Of a stretch of 64,000 nt of DNA, positions 1 through 9,114 are shown in pieces. The DNA lies in the NCBI GenBank assembly GCA_036323355.1, contig AP028876.1:124001-188000 (forward strand). Direction: 5' to 3'. The position numbers and the translations under genes were made by a program. The notes beneath the pieces were generated by a model, which saw nothing but the letters and a program-made list of their open reading frames with translations, did no database searches and was not told where the DNA came from. Origin of the DNA: Gottschalkiaceae bacterium SANA (lineage in GTDB: Bacteria; Bacillota; Clostridia; Tissierellales; GPF-1). Every line of letters begins with the position of its first letter. Positions within the stretch are counted from its first letter, which is position 1.

Positions 1-861
1 TCCCAAAATCTGGTGAGACTTTTGGTATAAGAGTTCTTGTTCTCGGTACTCTAGCATGGCAGTAGCGCCTTTGTTGACTCCAACGATGCTGCCATTGTGA
101 TCAATGATGAAGAGTCCCTCTTTCATGATCGAAAAAACATCGGTAAGAATTTTTTCGTTGGTTATAGTCATAAGTCCATATTTGCTCATGGAGTAGGTGA
201 CGCCGATCATGACGAACATAATAAAAAAAACGGTGAGAGGAGGGAAAAGAGTTATGGAAAATAAAGGCAAGAGAATGTCGATAGTAGTACCAAATAGGCT
301 GGTGCATAAAATGGTTGTGAAGATAATTTTTGCTTGTTTCTTGTGTCGTTTCAAATGGGTTTCTTTTTGCCATTTGAAAAGCAAGATAAAAGCTTCAATT
401 ACATAAGTAACAAAATACACATTAAAATAATGGTCCCAAAAGAGACCCTTGTCTGTTGGATTTAAAAATGCCCATCCAAGGGGTATTTTTACAATATCAT
501 TCACACTAACAGGGTCAAAATAATACAGAGAAAAGTTGACTACCGCTGGAAGAAAAATACAAACGAGAGGCCAAGGCTTTTTTAAATACTTTTGTTTCTC
601 TGTTAAGATCAGCACGAAACACACTAAGATTGGATATAAAAATGTCCAGGAGAAAACAGAGAGCACCCGGAACTTGGTCGCGATTGCAGGGTCTTGTGTT
701 GCGGACATCATAGCTAGACAGAAGGCCCAAAAGAAGAGTATTACACAGAGTGCTAAAAAGCTTCGATTTAAGGGTTTCTTTTGATCAGAAAAGTAGGTAT
801 AGACACCAAGAAATATGAAAGTAACGCTGCAGAGCAAATAAAGCATCATAAATACATACAT
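1..861 (-). CDS. 7TM-PAS sensor protein, 3' end outside window
   Basis: Reading the minus strand from 861 gives 287 codons without a stop up to the window edge, so the C-terminal output domain is missing. Residues 1-225 form about seven hydrophobic segments typical of the histidine-kinase N-terminal 7TM domain, including a WAFLNPTDKG-like stretch. They are followed by a PAS domain start (EGLFIIDHNGSIVGVN). Proteins of this kind end in a histidine kinase or GGDEF output, and which one cannot be told here. ATG 861 is chosen because a GCGAGG site lies about nine bases upstream; ATG 870 is the alternative. It is transcribed divergently from the AraC-type gene. Confidence 0.8.
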   Translation of the reverse strand, partial: MYVFMMLYLLCSVTFIFLGVYTYFSDQKKPLNRSFLALCVILFFWAFCLAMMSATQDPAIATKFRVLSVFSWTFLYPILVCFVLILTEKQKYLKKPWPLVCIFLPAVVNFSLYYFDPVSVNDIVKIPLGWAFLNPTDKGLFWDHYFNVYFVTYVIEAFILLFKWQKETHLKRHKKQAKIIFTTILCTSLFGTTIDILLPLFSITLFPPLTVFFIMFVMIGVTYSMSKYGLMTITNEKILTDVFSIMKEGLFIIDHNGSIVGVNKGATAMLEYREQELLYQKSHQILG

Positions 862-1223
862 AATAGGCATCCTCGCAATCAGCAAAAAGAGTATTTCAAT
901 ATAGATTCTGAGAAAATAAAACAGGAATAACAAAAAATGGTTCTCCTTTCATTATAGTAAGAAATATAATAAAATACAAATCGTTTTCTTATAATTCTGA
1001 TAATTCTCCAAGTCGTTTTATGTTAAAGTTTAGACAAAACGGATGGTGTAGTTTATTGTTTTTACGAAGCGTGGCTATCGAGCGTTTCAAAGTATTGGCT
1101 TGGAGGATCAAGAGAGTGGTTGGAGTGATTTTTGGAATAAATAATCAAGTGCAAGCAAAAAAGCACACACTCGATCAAAATTCTCGGTTTTCAATGTGGT
1201 AAAGTAGTTGTGGGAGGGATGAA
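862..1223. promoter_or_regulatory. Divergent intergenic region with minus-strand promoter
   Basis: This gap separates two divergent regulators. On the minus strand, TTGTAT (974-979) and TATAAT (951-956) are spaced by 17 bases and would drive the sensor gene with a leader of about 85 bases. No convincing promoter for the plus-strand AraC gene was picked out. A 60-codon frame at 1020-1202 has no ribosome site or recognisable motif and is not called. Confidence 0.5.
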
Positions 1224-2102
1224 ATGAGTGATTTGCGCGCGCTATCGAAGACAATTTCATTTATAGAGAAGCATCTTTGTGAGAGTTTTGATTTGGAGGA
1301 TTTGACAGATATTCACGGCTACAGCCGATGTCATTTTTCTCGTCTATTTCATGTGGTTTCGGGTTTGCATTTAAGCCGATATATATGGAAACGCCGATTG
1401 CAGGAAGCGGCTGATTATTTGATCCAAACAGATGAGCGGATGATTGACGTGGCTTTACGCTATCAATTTTCTTCACAGGAATCGTTTTCCCGGGCCTTTT
1501 CTCGTTGCTTTGGTCTTTCACCTGGGAAATACCGAAAAGATAAAACGGCAAAGATACTTCAGCTTCCCATTGATGTCAGTAAAATTGTCATTCAGGGAGG
1601 AAAGAAAATGAAACCAGAAGTGAAGGAACTGAAAGCTTGGACTGTCATGGGTGTTTTATATGAAGGGACTAACGAAAATGAAGAGCTGAAAGCATGTTGG
1701 GCAGAAGTCGGTCAGCGGGCTGGTGAAATTCCCCATGCTAAGAGAAATGGAAATTGGTATGGGCTATGCGAGCCATTGGAAGAAAACGTGAAAGACTTGG
1801 ATCTACTTAACAAAGCTTATTCCTTTAGGTATTTGGCTGGGGTGGAAGTCACCGAAGTTGACAGCGTACCCGAAGGGATGACCGTGTGGCAGATACCAAG
1901 GCAGGAATATGCGGTCTTTCCTCATTGTGGAGATGTGGAAAAAATGGGGGAAACTTATCAAGCAATCTATACGACCTGGTTACCAGAAAGCGGATATGAA
2001 GCTGTATATGCTCATGATTTTGAATTGTACAATGAAGAATTTCATCCGGGTGATTCGGATTCAACCTGTTATATCTATGTGCCGGTGAAAAAAGTGAAAT
2101 AA
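1224..2102 (+). CDS. AraC-family regulator with GyrI-like effector domain
   Basis: The protein has 292 residues. Residues 8-105 contain two AraC helix-turn-helix motifs (YSRCHFSRLFH and the FSSQESFSRAFSRCFGLSPGKYR signature). Residues about 125-290 form a GyrI/BmrR-like small-molecule-binding domain ending in CYIYVPVKK. This layout matches Rob/SoxS-like regulators that activate efflux or detoxification genes on binding hydrophobic cations; the ligand here is unknown. GGGAGGGATGAA directly precedes the ATG. The gene stands alone and converges on ung across a shared terminator. Confidence 0.85.
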   Translation: MSDLRALSKTISFIEKHLCESFDLEDLTDIHGYSRCHFSRLFHVVSGLHLSRYIWKRRLQEAADYLIQTDERMIDVALRYQFSSQESFSRAFSRCFGLSPGKYRKDKTAKILQLPIDVSKIVIQGGKKMKPEVKELKAWTVMGVLYEGTNENEELKACWAEVGQRAGEIPHAKRNGNWYGLCEPLEENVKDLDLLNKAYSFRYLAGVEVTEVDSVPEGMTVWQIPRQEYAVFPHCGDVEKMGETYQAIYTTWLPESGYEAVYAHDFELYNEEFHPGDSDSTCYIYVPVKKVK

Positions 2103-2112
2103 GTAGGCAACA

Positions 2113-2150
2113 AAAAACAGTCGAGCAAACTTGCTCGGCTGTTTTTATAC
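2113..2150. terminator. Bidirectional terminator between araC-type gene and ung
   Basis: AAAACAG plus GAGCAA pair with TTGCTC plus CTGTTTT around a short loop, flanked by A-runs and T-runs so it can work for both convergent genes. The ung stop codon lies in its T-run. Confidence 0.75.
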
Positions 2151-2813
2151 GCTCCATTCAATGGGCTTTTGCCCGGTTTGAATGAGAAATTCATTGGTTT
2201 TTGAAAATGGTTTGCTACCGAAAAAGCCGCGATAGCTGGATAAGGGACTCGGATGCGGTGCTTCTAAGACCAAATGAATGGGGTTGGAAATCATCTTCGC
2301 TTTTTTTCGGGCGTATCCGCCCCAAAGGATAAAGACAAGGGGTTTCTTTCGTGCATTTAAGTGTTCGATAATCTTATCGGTAAAGGGTTCCCAGCCCATT
2401 TTGGCGTGGGAGCCGGCATTGCCGTCTCGAACGGTTAGTACGGCGTTGATCATCAACACCCCTTGTTTCGCCCAATTCTCCAAATATCCATGTTCGGGGA
2501 TGGGTATTCCTAAATCACTTTTAAGTTCCTTGTAAATATTGGCCAAGGAAGGTGGAATCTTGATGCCTGGTTGAACCGAAAAGCAAAGACCGTGAGCTTG
2601 ATTGGGTCCGTGGTATGGATCTTGACCAATAATCACCGCTTTTACATCCTTGTAAGGGGTGCAATTTAGCGCATTGAACACATGGTCTGCCGGGGGGTAA
2701 ATGGTTTGGCTAGCATATTCGGCATCGAGAAAATCCATGAGGTTTTGAAAGGTAGGTTTTTCAAATTCTGGACTCAGCAATTCTTGCCAGTCATTGTTTA
2801 TTTGTAGATTCAT
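2145..2813 (-). CDS. ung: Uracil-DNA glycosylase
   Basis: This 222-residue family 1 enzyme removes uracil from DNA and starts base excision repair. The catalytic water-activating motif GQDPYHGP is at residues 63-70, with Asp65. The Leu-loop motif HPSPLSSYRGFFG lies near residue 185. Length and motifs are typical. ATG 2813 is chosen because it follows the dnaI stop and has GGGAG five bases upstream; the upstream ATG 2825 would overlap dnaI. It is the last gene of the dnaD-dnaI-ung operon. Confidence 0.95.
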   Translation of the reverse strand: MNLQINNDWQELLSPEFEKPTFQNLMDFLDAEYASQTIYPPADHVFNALNCTPYKDVKAVIIGQDPYHGPNQAHGLCFSVQPGIKIPPSLANIYKELKSDLGIPIPEHGYLENWAKQGVLMINAVLTVRDGNAGSHAKMGWEPFTDKIIEHLNARKKPLVFILWGGYARKKAKMISNPIHLVLEAPHPSPLSSYRGFFGSKPFSKTNEFLIQTGQKPIEWSV

Positions 2814-2815
2814 TT

Positions 2816-3787
2816 TTACTCCCATCGTAAATCGGGTCCAAAAAAGACTAGCGGCGTATAGGCGGAAAAAATACGGGATACGATCCGATCCTTATACACG
2901 GTCTCCAATTGAGAGGGTGGTAGATTGGTCGAGAGAATCGTTTTGTTTCCTTTTATTAGCCGTGTATTAATGATATTGAAAATTTCCGCATTGGAAAAGG
3001 CGGATGCAACCTCGGTGCCTAAGTCATCGATAATCAGGAGATCGGAATCAAAAAGCAATCGATAATCTTCTTGAATGGCTTGCTTATCTCCACGAGAAAA
3101 CTTGATGGTTCGAATGGTATCAAGCATGGAGAAGGCTGTTTGATACAAGACTACCTTGGATTGGTCCAATAGGGCTTTGGCAATGGCGTTGCAGAGAAAA
3201 GTTTTCCCTTGTCCAGTTCCCCCATAGAGCAGAAGATTTTCATCATTGCTTTCATCGAAGTTTGCGACAAAAGATTCTGCTACACTCAGATTGTAAAACA
3301 TATTTTGTCGTGGGGTTTCCTTAAACCCTTCGAAGGATTCATTGCTAAAGAGTGAAATATTGAAGGATGAAAAATTTTCCTTCTCCAAGACGTGGGAGAG
3401 ATTTGACATGGCATAGGAATGGTTGATCAAGGCCTGTTGTAAACAGGTGCATGGTTTTCCTTCCACATAACCGGTGTCTTTGCATCTTTCGCACTCGTAC
3501 TGTAAGTCCAAATAGTTTAGAGGATAATTGTTTTCTGTCAACAAAATTGCTTTGCGCTGTTGCAGATTCTCAAGCTGCAAGCGTATCGACTGAATCCGCG
3601 CAGGATTGCCGCTGCCTAGGGCGAGTCTTGCCAGTTGTAGATTCAATTCGTTGGCACGATCTTCCACGGCTTGATAATCGGGGAGCTCTCTTCGAATTCT
3701 CAGCTTTCGCTTCTCCCGTTCATAATTGGCACGATCGCGTTTGGCTTCGTAGCTTCGAAGTAAGGATTTTATATTGTGTTCTTTCAT
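2816..3787 (-). CDS. DnaI/DnaC-like helicase-loader ATPase
   Basis: The protein has 323 residues. A charged helical N-terminal part of about 100 residues carries a four-cysteine zinc site (CERCKDTGYVEGKPCTC). An AAA+ ATPase follows, with Walker A GGTGQGKT, Walker B LLIIDDLG and arginines near the C-terminus (RIVSRIF). It resembles primosomal DnaI, which loads the replicative helicase. It begins one base inside the stop codon of the DnaD-domain gene (TAATG), so the two are translationally coupled. A second, phage-type DnaC occurs at 20638. Confidence 0.88.
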   Translation of the reverse strand: MKEHNIKSLLRSYEAKRDRANYEREKRKLRIRRELPDYQAVEDRANELNLQLARLALGSGNPARIQSIRLQLENLQQRKAILLTENNYPLNYLDLQYECERCKDTGYVEGKPCTCLQQALINHSYAMSNLSHVLEKENFSSFNISLFSNESFEGFKETPRQNMFYNLSVAESFVANFDESNDENLLLYGGTGQGKTFLCNAIAKALLDQSKVVLYQTAFSMLDTIRTIKFSRGDKQAIQEDYRLLFDSDLLIIDDLGTEVASAFSNAEIFNIINTRLIKGNKTILSTNLPPSQLETVYKDRIVSRIFSAYTPLVFFGPDLRWE

Positions 3788-4848
3788 TATGAGTTGCCCC
3801 CTTTCTGATCAGAGGTTTTATTACGATGACGATTCAGATATTTGTTTTCCAGTTCTTCTGGCGAGTATTTTTGCATGCGGCCTTCGAAGTTGTGGAAACT
3901 ATTTTTTTTCTGTGAAGAGGATTTAGGCGTGGCGGGGGTTCGTTTCTCCGCAGCTTTTTCAACCTCTTCTACGGTGGTCAAGCCTTCAGCTTTCCAGCGC
4001 TCCAGAATTTTATTGGTGTAGTTGAAATTCGGATTGGTAATTTTTATGTTTTCATCGCAGGCTTTTACAATCAGTTCTAAAGCCAGTTCCCATTCCTTTG
4101 TCCATACCTTGATCATGGCCAATTCCTTTTGAGTTAAAGGTCGAGCAAGCCCCAGGGCTTTTCGAATGGCATTTTGCGCATGAAAGTCGATTTCTCGTTT
4201 TTCTAGATGGGACTCTAGTTCGCTTGGATGGGTGATCCCCATGTCATACCAATTTCGAATAATCCCTTCCACGTAACGGATGTTTGGACGGGTTTTCTTT
4301 TCGTAGGCAAGGCGAAAGGCTTCTACAATAACGTCGGGTGCCATATTGTAATCTCGGATCCAATTAAGGACGCTAGACATTTCCACCGCAACCAAGGGGC
4401 GTCTAGTCAAACTGGAAATTTGATTGAACATGCGATTGGTTGTTTCGTCTTTTCTCGTTGCAATCATGGCAGCAACATCATTAGAATATGCCTTTTTTCG
4501 TTTGTTTTGCGAATTTGGCATGAGCTTTTCAAAATACAATTGCTTTAAATTAATGAATTCAATATCATATTCATCTGGGTCGGATCCCCAGATATGCTTT
4601 CGAACGATCTCTTTTTGTTCCCAAAAATCCCAGGCGCGAAGGACTTCATCCAAGGGAAGATTTAGATTTTTCGCTATGGTGAAATGATCCCAACTTGCTT
4701 GATATTTGGGTTCTTTCGCGCAAAAATAAGCCATCAAATAAACTTTGACGGCAGTTCCGTTTCCCTGAGGCATATATTCTTGGATAAAGATATTTTCGAT
4801 TGAGGTGTTTCCTAGATCAATTGTTGGTTCTTCAATGCGGTAACTCAT
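3787..4848 (-). CDS. DnaD-domain primosomal protein
   Basis: This protein of 353 residues has a winged-helix-like N-terminus and two DnaD/DnaB_2-like helical domains (around residues 120-200 and 230-300, the latter with NPNFNYTNKILERW, close to the YxxxI signature). A lysine-rich tail follows. DnaD-type proteins help load the replicative helicase together with DnaI, which is the next gene. ATG 4848 is preceded by GGAGG at seven bases; the longer frame from 4890 lacks a ribosome site. Confidence 0.87.
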   Translation of the reverse strand: MSYRIEEPTIDLGNTSIENIFIQEYMPQGNGTAVKVYLMAYFCAKEPKYQASWDHFTIAKNLNLPLDEVLRAWDFWEQKEIVRKHIWGSDPDEYDIEFINLKQLYFEKLMPNSQNKRKKAYSNDVAAMIATRKDETTNRMFNQISSLTRRPLVAVEMSSVLNWIRDYNMAPDVIVEAFRLAYEKKTRPNIRYVEGIIRNWYDMGITHPSELESHLEKREIDFHAQNAIRKALGLARPLTQKELAMIKVWTKEWELALELIVKACDENIKITNPNFNYTNKILERWKAEGLTTVEEVEKAAEKRTPATPKSSSQKKNSFHNFEGRMQKYSPEELENKYLNRHRNKTSDQKGGNS

Positions 4849-4878
4849 GATTTCCTCCACTGTTTCTTGGGTCTTTTC

Positions 4879-4931
4879 ATTATAACACAAAATGCTTTTT
4901 GGTTGCTCTGAGAGGTGAGAATTGGTATAAT
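4879..4931. promoter_or_regulatory. Back-to-back promoters of dnaD operon and M23 peptidase
   Basis: On the plus strand, TTGCTC (4903-4908) and TATAAT (4926-4931) are spaced by 17 bases and would drive the peptidase gene. On the minus strand a TATAAT (4879-4884) lies upstream of dnaD, with a weak -35. The two promoters share about 50 bases, so they may compete. Confidence 0.55.
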
Positions 4932-4983
4932 AACACTAGTGTATGAAAATGATTTCATAATAATTACCAGTATTGGGGGACGC

Positions 4984-6447
4984 ATGGAAGCAAAAGGGCA
5001 GCTTTATTCGAAAATCAAGACAGCATTTAACAGAATACCAAAAAAAACCCAAGTCATTGTTCTTGTTTCTGGCGTACTAATTCTCAGTGCCGTTGGATTT
5101 GGAGTGAAGGTGCAGGCTGATCAAGAAGCAGCCGTAGCCCAACATTTGATCGATACGCAAGGTTTTGACGTGTATTACAAGGGTGATTTAATTGCCAAGG
5201 TTAGAAATGACGTAGATGTTCAAAGTGTTATTGACGAGAAAACAATGTTCCTAGAAAAGTCAGAAGGAATCGCAATGATTCCGGATGGGGAATTTACATA
5301 TGAACCAACGAACTTTGAAGATGAAGAAGAAACGAGTCCGGTAGCGATTCAACAAGCGGTAAACAGCAAGGTGAAGTTCCTTGCACAAGCCACACAGATT
5401 ATCGTGGATGGAATTGCCCTGGCGACAGTAAAGTCGGAAGAGGAAGCTGAGCAGATTATTGAGGAGATACAAGCGCCGTACATCGCAAAAATGAGTGAGG
5501 ACGGTTCAGAAATTTTTGAAGTGGGATTGGTTGAAACCGTTTCTTTTGAAATCGTTGCGACAGACCCGGCAACCATCAAAGATGCAAGTAGCGTAGAAGA
5601 ATTCCTTGTAAAAGGAACCAATAGAAACGAAACCTATGTTGTGCAAAGAGGAGATTGGTTCGAGAAGATCGCCTATGACCATGATATGAGTGTTTCTGAA
5701 TTAAAAGCTGCAAATCCGGAATTGAATTATAATCTGATTTATGCGGGTGACGAAGTGAATTTGATTGTTCCAGATCCTTTTCTATCCGTCGCCACTTATG
5801 AGAAAGCTACCTACGAAGAAGACATTGAATATGGAACAGAATATACAACATCGGGCAGCTATTACAAAGATGAGTATCGTGTTGTGAGAAGCGGACGAGA
5901 AGGAACCAAAGAAGTTGTTGCCAATATTAAGAAGGTAAATGGAGAATCGGTGGAAGTGGAAGTGTTGCAAGAAACCGTACTCGAGGAACCGCGGGCAAAA
6001 TTGATTGCTCAAGGAACCAAAGCAATTCCGCAATTAAAAGGGACAGGGGTATTCCAATATCCAGTTCAAGTAAGTAGCTTGTCTTCGCGTTTTGGAAATC
6101 GGGTACATCCGATAACAGGTAGACCTGATTTCCACACAGGGGTCGACTGGCCGAAATCAAAAGGAACGCCAGTTAAAGCGGCGGATGGTGGAACCGTAAC
6201 CTTTGCCGGATGGAAATCTGGATATGGTTATGTTGTTTATCTTGATCATGGCGCTGGGTTTGAAACCCGCTACGCGCATATGAGTGCAATTTATGTAAAA
6301 AAAGGTGAAAAAGTGTATAAGGACAAGTCGATTGGTGCAGTGGGTAACACCGGAAATTCAACGGGTTCACATTTGCATTTTGAAGTACGAAAGTATGGGA
6401 CTGCGTACAACCCGTATAACTTCTTAGACGGATCAGCGTATCGCTAA
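4984..6447 (+). CDS. Membrane-anchored LysM-G5-M23 cell wall endopeptidase
   Basis: The protein has 487 residues. One N-terminal membrane segment (about residues 20-40) is followed by an extracellular region. A LysM domain (ETYVVQRGDWFEKIA to VNLIVP) binds peptidoglycan, a G5 domain follows, and the C-terminal M23 metallopeptidase shows the zinc ligands in HPITGRPDFHTGVDW and HLHFEV. It should cleave peptide cross-links outside the cell. Its position beside walRK fits WalR control of wall hydrolases, although no exact WalR box is seen at its promoter. ATG 4984 follows GGGGGA. Confidence 0.9.
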   Translation: MEAKGQLYSKIKTAFNRIPKKTQVIVLVSGVLILSAVGFGVKVQADQEAAVAQHLIDTQGFDVYYKGDLIAKVRNDVDVQSVIDEKTMFLEKSEGIAMIPDGEFTYEPTNFEDEEETSPVAIQQAVNSKVKFLAQATQIIVDGIALATVKSEEEAEQIIEEIQAPYIAKMSEDGSEIFEVGLVETVSFEIVATDPATIKDASSVEEFLVKGTNRNETYVVQRGDWFEKIAYDHDMSVSELKAANPELNYNLIYAGDEVNLIVPDPFLSVATYEKATYEEDIEYGTEYTTSGSYYKDEYRVVRSGREGTKEVVANIKKVNGESVEVEVLQETVLEEPRAKLIAQGTKAIPQLKGTGVFQYPVQVSSLSSRFGNRVHPITGRPDFHTGVDWPKSKGTPVKAADGGTVTFAGWKSGYGYVVYLDHGAGFETRYAHMSAIYVKKGEKVYKDKSIGAVGNTGNSTGSHLHFEVRKYGTAYNPYNFLDGSAYR

Positions 6448-6449
6448 TA

Positions 6450-6477
6450 AAGAACTCCCCAATGGGAGTTCTTTTCT
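6450..6477 (+). terminator. Rho-independent terminator after M23 gene
   Basis: AAGAACTCCC pairs with GGGAGTTCTT over a four-base loop and is followed by a T-rich tract. It separates the peptidase gene from walR. Confidence 0.85.
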
Positions 6478-6513
6478 TCAAAAGGCTTTGAAGAAAGGAA
6501 CAGGAGTGATAAA

Positions 6514-7212
6514 ATGGCTTATAAAATTTTAGTTGTAGAAGATGAACTGCCGATAGCGGACATTTTGAAATTCAACCTAGAGCGTGAAGGATATTTGGTT
6601 GCCAATGCTTATGATGGGGAGGAAGCGTTGCAAATGACGTTTTCCGAGAAACCAGACCTAGTTTTACTGGATGTCATGATTCCAAAGAAGGATGGATTTC
6701 AAGTACTCAAGGAAATCCGAGATCGGTCACAGCTGCCTGTTTTGATGGTAACAGCCAAGGAAGAAGAAGTAGACAAGGTGCTGGGTCTCGAGCTAGGCGC
6801 AGATGATTACATTACAAAGCCCTTTAGCATTCGTGAACTGTTAGCGCGGGTGAAAGCAAATCTTCGCCGCATGGGTGTAGAAGAGATCCAAGAGAATCCC
6901 GAAGATAAGAAAGTACTTCGCTTTAGTGATTTGGAAATTAATTTGACAAAATATGAAGTGAAAAAGCGTGGTCAAGTGATTGAGCTGACCTTGCGTGAAT
7001 TTGAGTTATTGCAATTTTTGGCCGCAAAGCCTGACCAGGTGTTCTCTCGGGAACAATTGCTCGAAGAGGTTTGGGGTTATGAATACTACGGCGATATTCG
7101 CACGGTGGATGTGACCGTTCGTCGACTTCGTGTTAAGGTGGAAGATGATTCTTCGAAACCGAAATTTATTTATACAAAGCGCGGTGTCGGATATTATTTT
7201 AAGAGGAGTTAA
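6514..7212 (+). CDS. walR: WalR (YycF) response regulator
   Basis: This OmpR-family regulator has 232 residues. The receiver domain has the acidic pair (VVEDE), the phospho-acceptor Asp in VLLDVMIP and the conserved Lys in ADDYITKPF. The C-terminal winged helix contains LTLREFELLQFLA and RTVDVTVRRLRVKVE. WalR controls peptidoglycan hydrolase genes and is usually essential in Firmicutes. The sequence, the adjacent kinase and the downstream yycH-yycI-walJ set identify it. The walK start lies two bases after its stop. Confidence 0.95.
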   Translation: MAYKILVVEDELPIADILKFNLEREGYLVANAYDGEEALQMTFSEKPDLVLLDVMIPKKDGFQVLKEIRDRSQLPVLMVTAKEEEVDKVLGLELGADDYITKPFSIRELLARVKANLRRMGVEEIQENPEDKKVLRFSDLEINLTKYEVKKRGQVIELTLREFELLQFLAAKPDQVFSREQLLEEVWGYEYYGDIRTVDVTVRRLRVKVEDDSSKPKFIYTKRGVGYYFKRS

Positions 7213-7214
7213 GG

Positions 7215-9032
7215 ATGTTTAAAAGCATACGATGGCGACTCGTGATCATTTATTTTTTATTGGTTTTTATAGCGGTTACTGTGGTTGGGGTATTTATTCT
7301 CGATCGGCTACGTTCGCAGCAGGAAGAATGGACGTTGAATAATATGCTGCAATATGCGGAACAAGTGCAGGTGTTGCCGTCACTTCGATCGGATGAATGG
7401 GTGGAGAATGAATCGCAATTGGTTGAGTCATTTACGAATTGGCCCATTGCACAGACGGATCAGGCTTATTTATTGAGTATGGATGGAACCGCTCCAAGGG
7501 TCTTGTCCAATTCTATGGGTGCGCAAAATTTGCTTGGAAAATCTGCCTATGAAACAGAAGTAATTGATAACGAGTTGATTTTTAATGCCCTGAACGGGGA
7601 AAAAGAAAACAAAATCAAGAGAGGAACTTATCAGCCAGAGGATACGGTGGCGCATTTGGTGGTTCCTTTATTTTCTGTTAACGGTGAGATCAAGGGTCTA
7701 ATTTATGTGACCAGTGATTTAGAAGTGATGAATCAGGTCCTTTCTTCATCGAGAAGCATTCTCTTTCAAGGGATGGCGCTGGCACTTCTGCTTACCGTTA
7801 TTTTGGGTTCTATTTTATCTCGTAGTATCACTTTGCCCATACAGGCCGTGACAAAAAAGGCTTCAAAAATGGCAGAGGGTGATTTCGACCAGAAAGTAGA
7901 TGTGAAATCCAATGATGAATTGGGTCAGTTGGCCATGATGTTTAATAGCTTGACGGATGAGTTAAAAAAGACAATTTCACAACTGTCAGAAGAGAGCAGT
8001 AAGATGGAAGCCTTGTTTACGAATATGGCAGACGGTTTGATCGCCATTGATCCAATGGGTAAACTGCTCCATGCCAATCCAGTTGCGCGAAGACTATTCG
8101 TGATCGATGAAACAGAAGAAGAACAGAATGTGCTGCCGATGTTGCAAGAATTGCGTCCAGACATTCAGATGGATCAGCTGATTGCCTCTGAGGATGCAAG
8201 AGGCGAGTTGATGTTGGAATTTAGTCCAGAAGACATCTATCGTGCACATTACGCTCCTTTCTTAAATGACAAGGGAGAACGTAGCGGTTTGATTCTTGTT
8301 TTTCAAGATATTACCGAGCAAAATAAATTGGAAATTATGCGACGAGAATTTGTTGCGAATGTTTCTCATGAGTTGAAAACCCCCATTACGACCATAAAGT
8401 CTTATACGGAAACCATTATGGATGGAGTTTTGGATGACAAGGAATTGTCGACGAAATTCTTGGGCGTAATCGATAATGAATGTGATCGCATGACGAGAAT
8501 TGTTCGTGATCTTTTACAATTGTCCTCCATGGATTATCAGGAAACCAAGTGGGAGTTGACAGAAGTCTGTTTGCAAGACTTGTTGGAAATGGTCGATTTG
8601 AAAATGAAGATTTCTGCCCAGGGAAAGAAGCAGCAATTGCGGGTTAGAGTTGAGCCTGAGCTTCCTTGTTTGACGGGGAATCGTGATGCTTTGGAACAGG
8701 TGGTGCTAAACGTAATTTCAAATGCCATCAAGTATACTCAGGATGGTGGTGCCATTGATGTGCATGCTTATTCGGAAGGGTCTCAGCTGAGGATTCGTGT
8801 ACGTGATAATGGGTCTGGCATTCCGCAAGAGGATTTAGATCGTATTTTTGAACGGTTTTATCGTGTCAACAAGGCGCGAAGTCGAGCCATGGGTGGAACT
8901 GGATTGGGATTATCAATTGCTAAGCAGATTGTTGAGTTGCACGGAGGCAATATAAGCATCCAAAGTGTATTGGGAGAAGGAACCGTTGTGGAAATTTGTT
9001 TCCGTGAGGGCAGTGCCCAAGAACTGGTTTAA
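7215..9032 (+). CDS. walK: WalK (YycG) sensor histidine kinase
   Basis: The protein has 605 residues. Two membrane segments (about 8-28 and 183-203) flank an extracellular sensor domain. A HAMP domain, a PAS domain (about 262-370, MADGLIAIDPMGKLLHANP), a HisKA domain with His385 in NVSHELKTPI, and an ATPase domain (NVISNAIKYT, DNGSGIP, GTGLGLSI) follow. This is the standard WalK layout: it phosphorylates WalR in response to cell wall state. The usual downstream genes yycH and yycI, which modulate WalK, lie 32 kb away beyond the inserted element. Confidence 0.95.
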   Translation: MFKSIRWRLVIIYFLLVFIAVTVVGVFILDRLRSQQEEWTLNNMLQYAEQVQVLPSLRSDEWVENESQLVESFTNWPIAQTDQAYLLSMDGTAPRVLSNSMGAQNLLGKSAYETEVIDNELIFNALNGEKENKIKRGTYQPEDTVAHLVVPLFSVNGEIKGLIYVTSDLEVMNQVLSSSRSILFQGMALALLLTVILGSILSRSITLPIQAVTKKASKMAEGDFDQKVDVKSNDELGQLAMMFNSLTDELKKTISQLSEESSKMEALFTNMADGLIAIDPMGKLLHANPVARRLFVIDETEEEQNVLPMLQELRPDIQMDQLIASEDARGELMLEFSPEDIYRAHYAPFLNDKGERSGLILVFQDITEQNKLEIMRREFVANVSHELKTPITTIKSYTETIMDGVLDDKELSTKFLGVIDNECDRMTRIVRDLLQLSSMDYQETKWELTEVCLQDLLEMVDLKMKISAQGKKQQLRVRVEPELPCLTGNRDALEQVVLNVISNAIKYTQDGGAIDVHAYSEGSQLRIRVRDNGSGIPQEDLDRIFERFYRVNKARSRAMGGTGLGLSIAKQIVELHGGNISIQSVLGEGTVVEICFREGSAQELV

Positions 9033-9049
9033 ATCAATCGTAATTGATT

Positions 9050-9082
9050 TGTAACCATCCTGTAATGAGGAGTCTATATAAT
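9050..9082 (+). promoter_or_regulatory. WalR box and promoter of secreted-protein gene
   Basis: TGTAAC (9050-9055), five bases, then TGTAAT (9061-9066) matches the WalR consensus TGTWAH-N5-TGTWAH exactly. A TATAAT lies at 9077-9082, and the box occupies the -35 region, as in WalR-activated promoters. The gene at 9115 should therefore belong to the WalRK regulon. Confidence 0.75.
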
Positions 9083-9114
9083 AAGTACGTAACGTGTATT
9101 CTGGAGGGATATCT

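Noticed and set aside
1020-1202. 60-codon frame before the AraC-type gene
   Set aside because: No ribosome site, no motif and basic/hydrophobic composition typical of chance frames.
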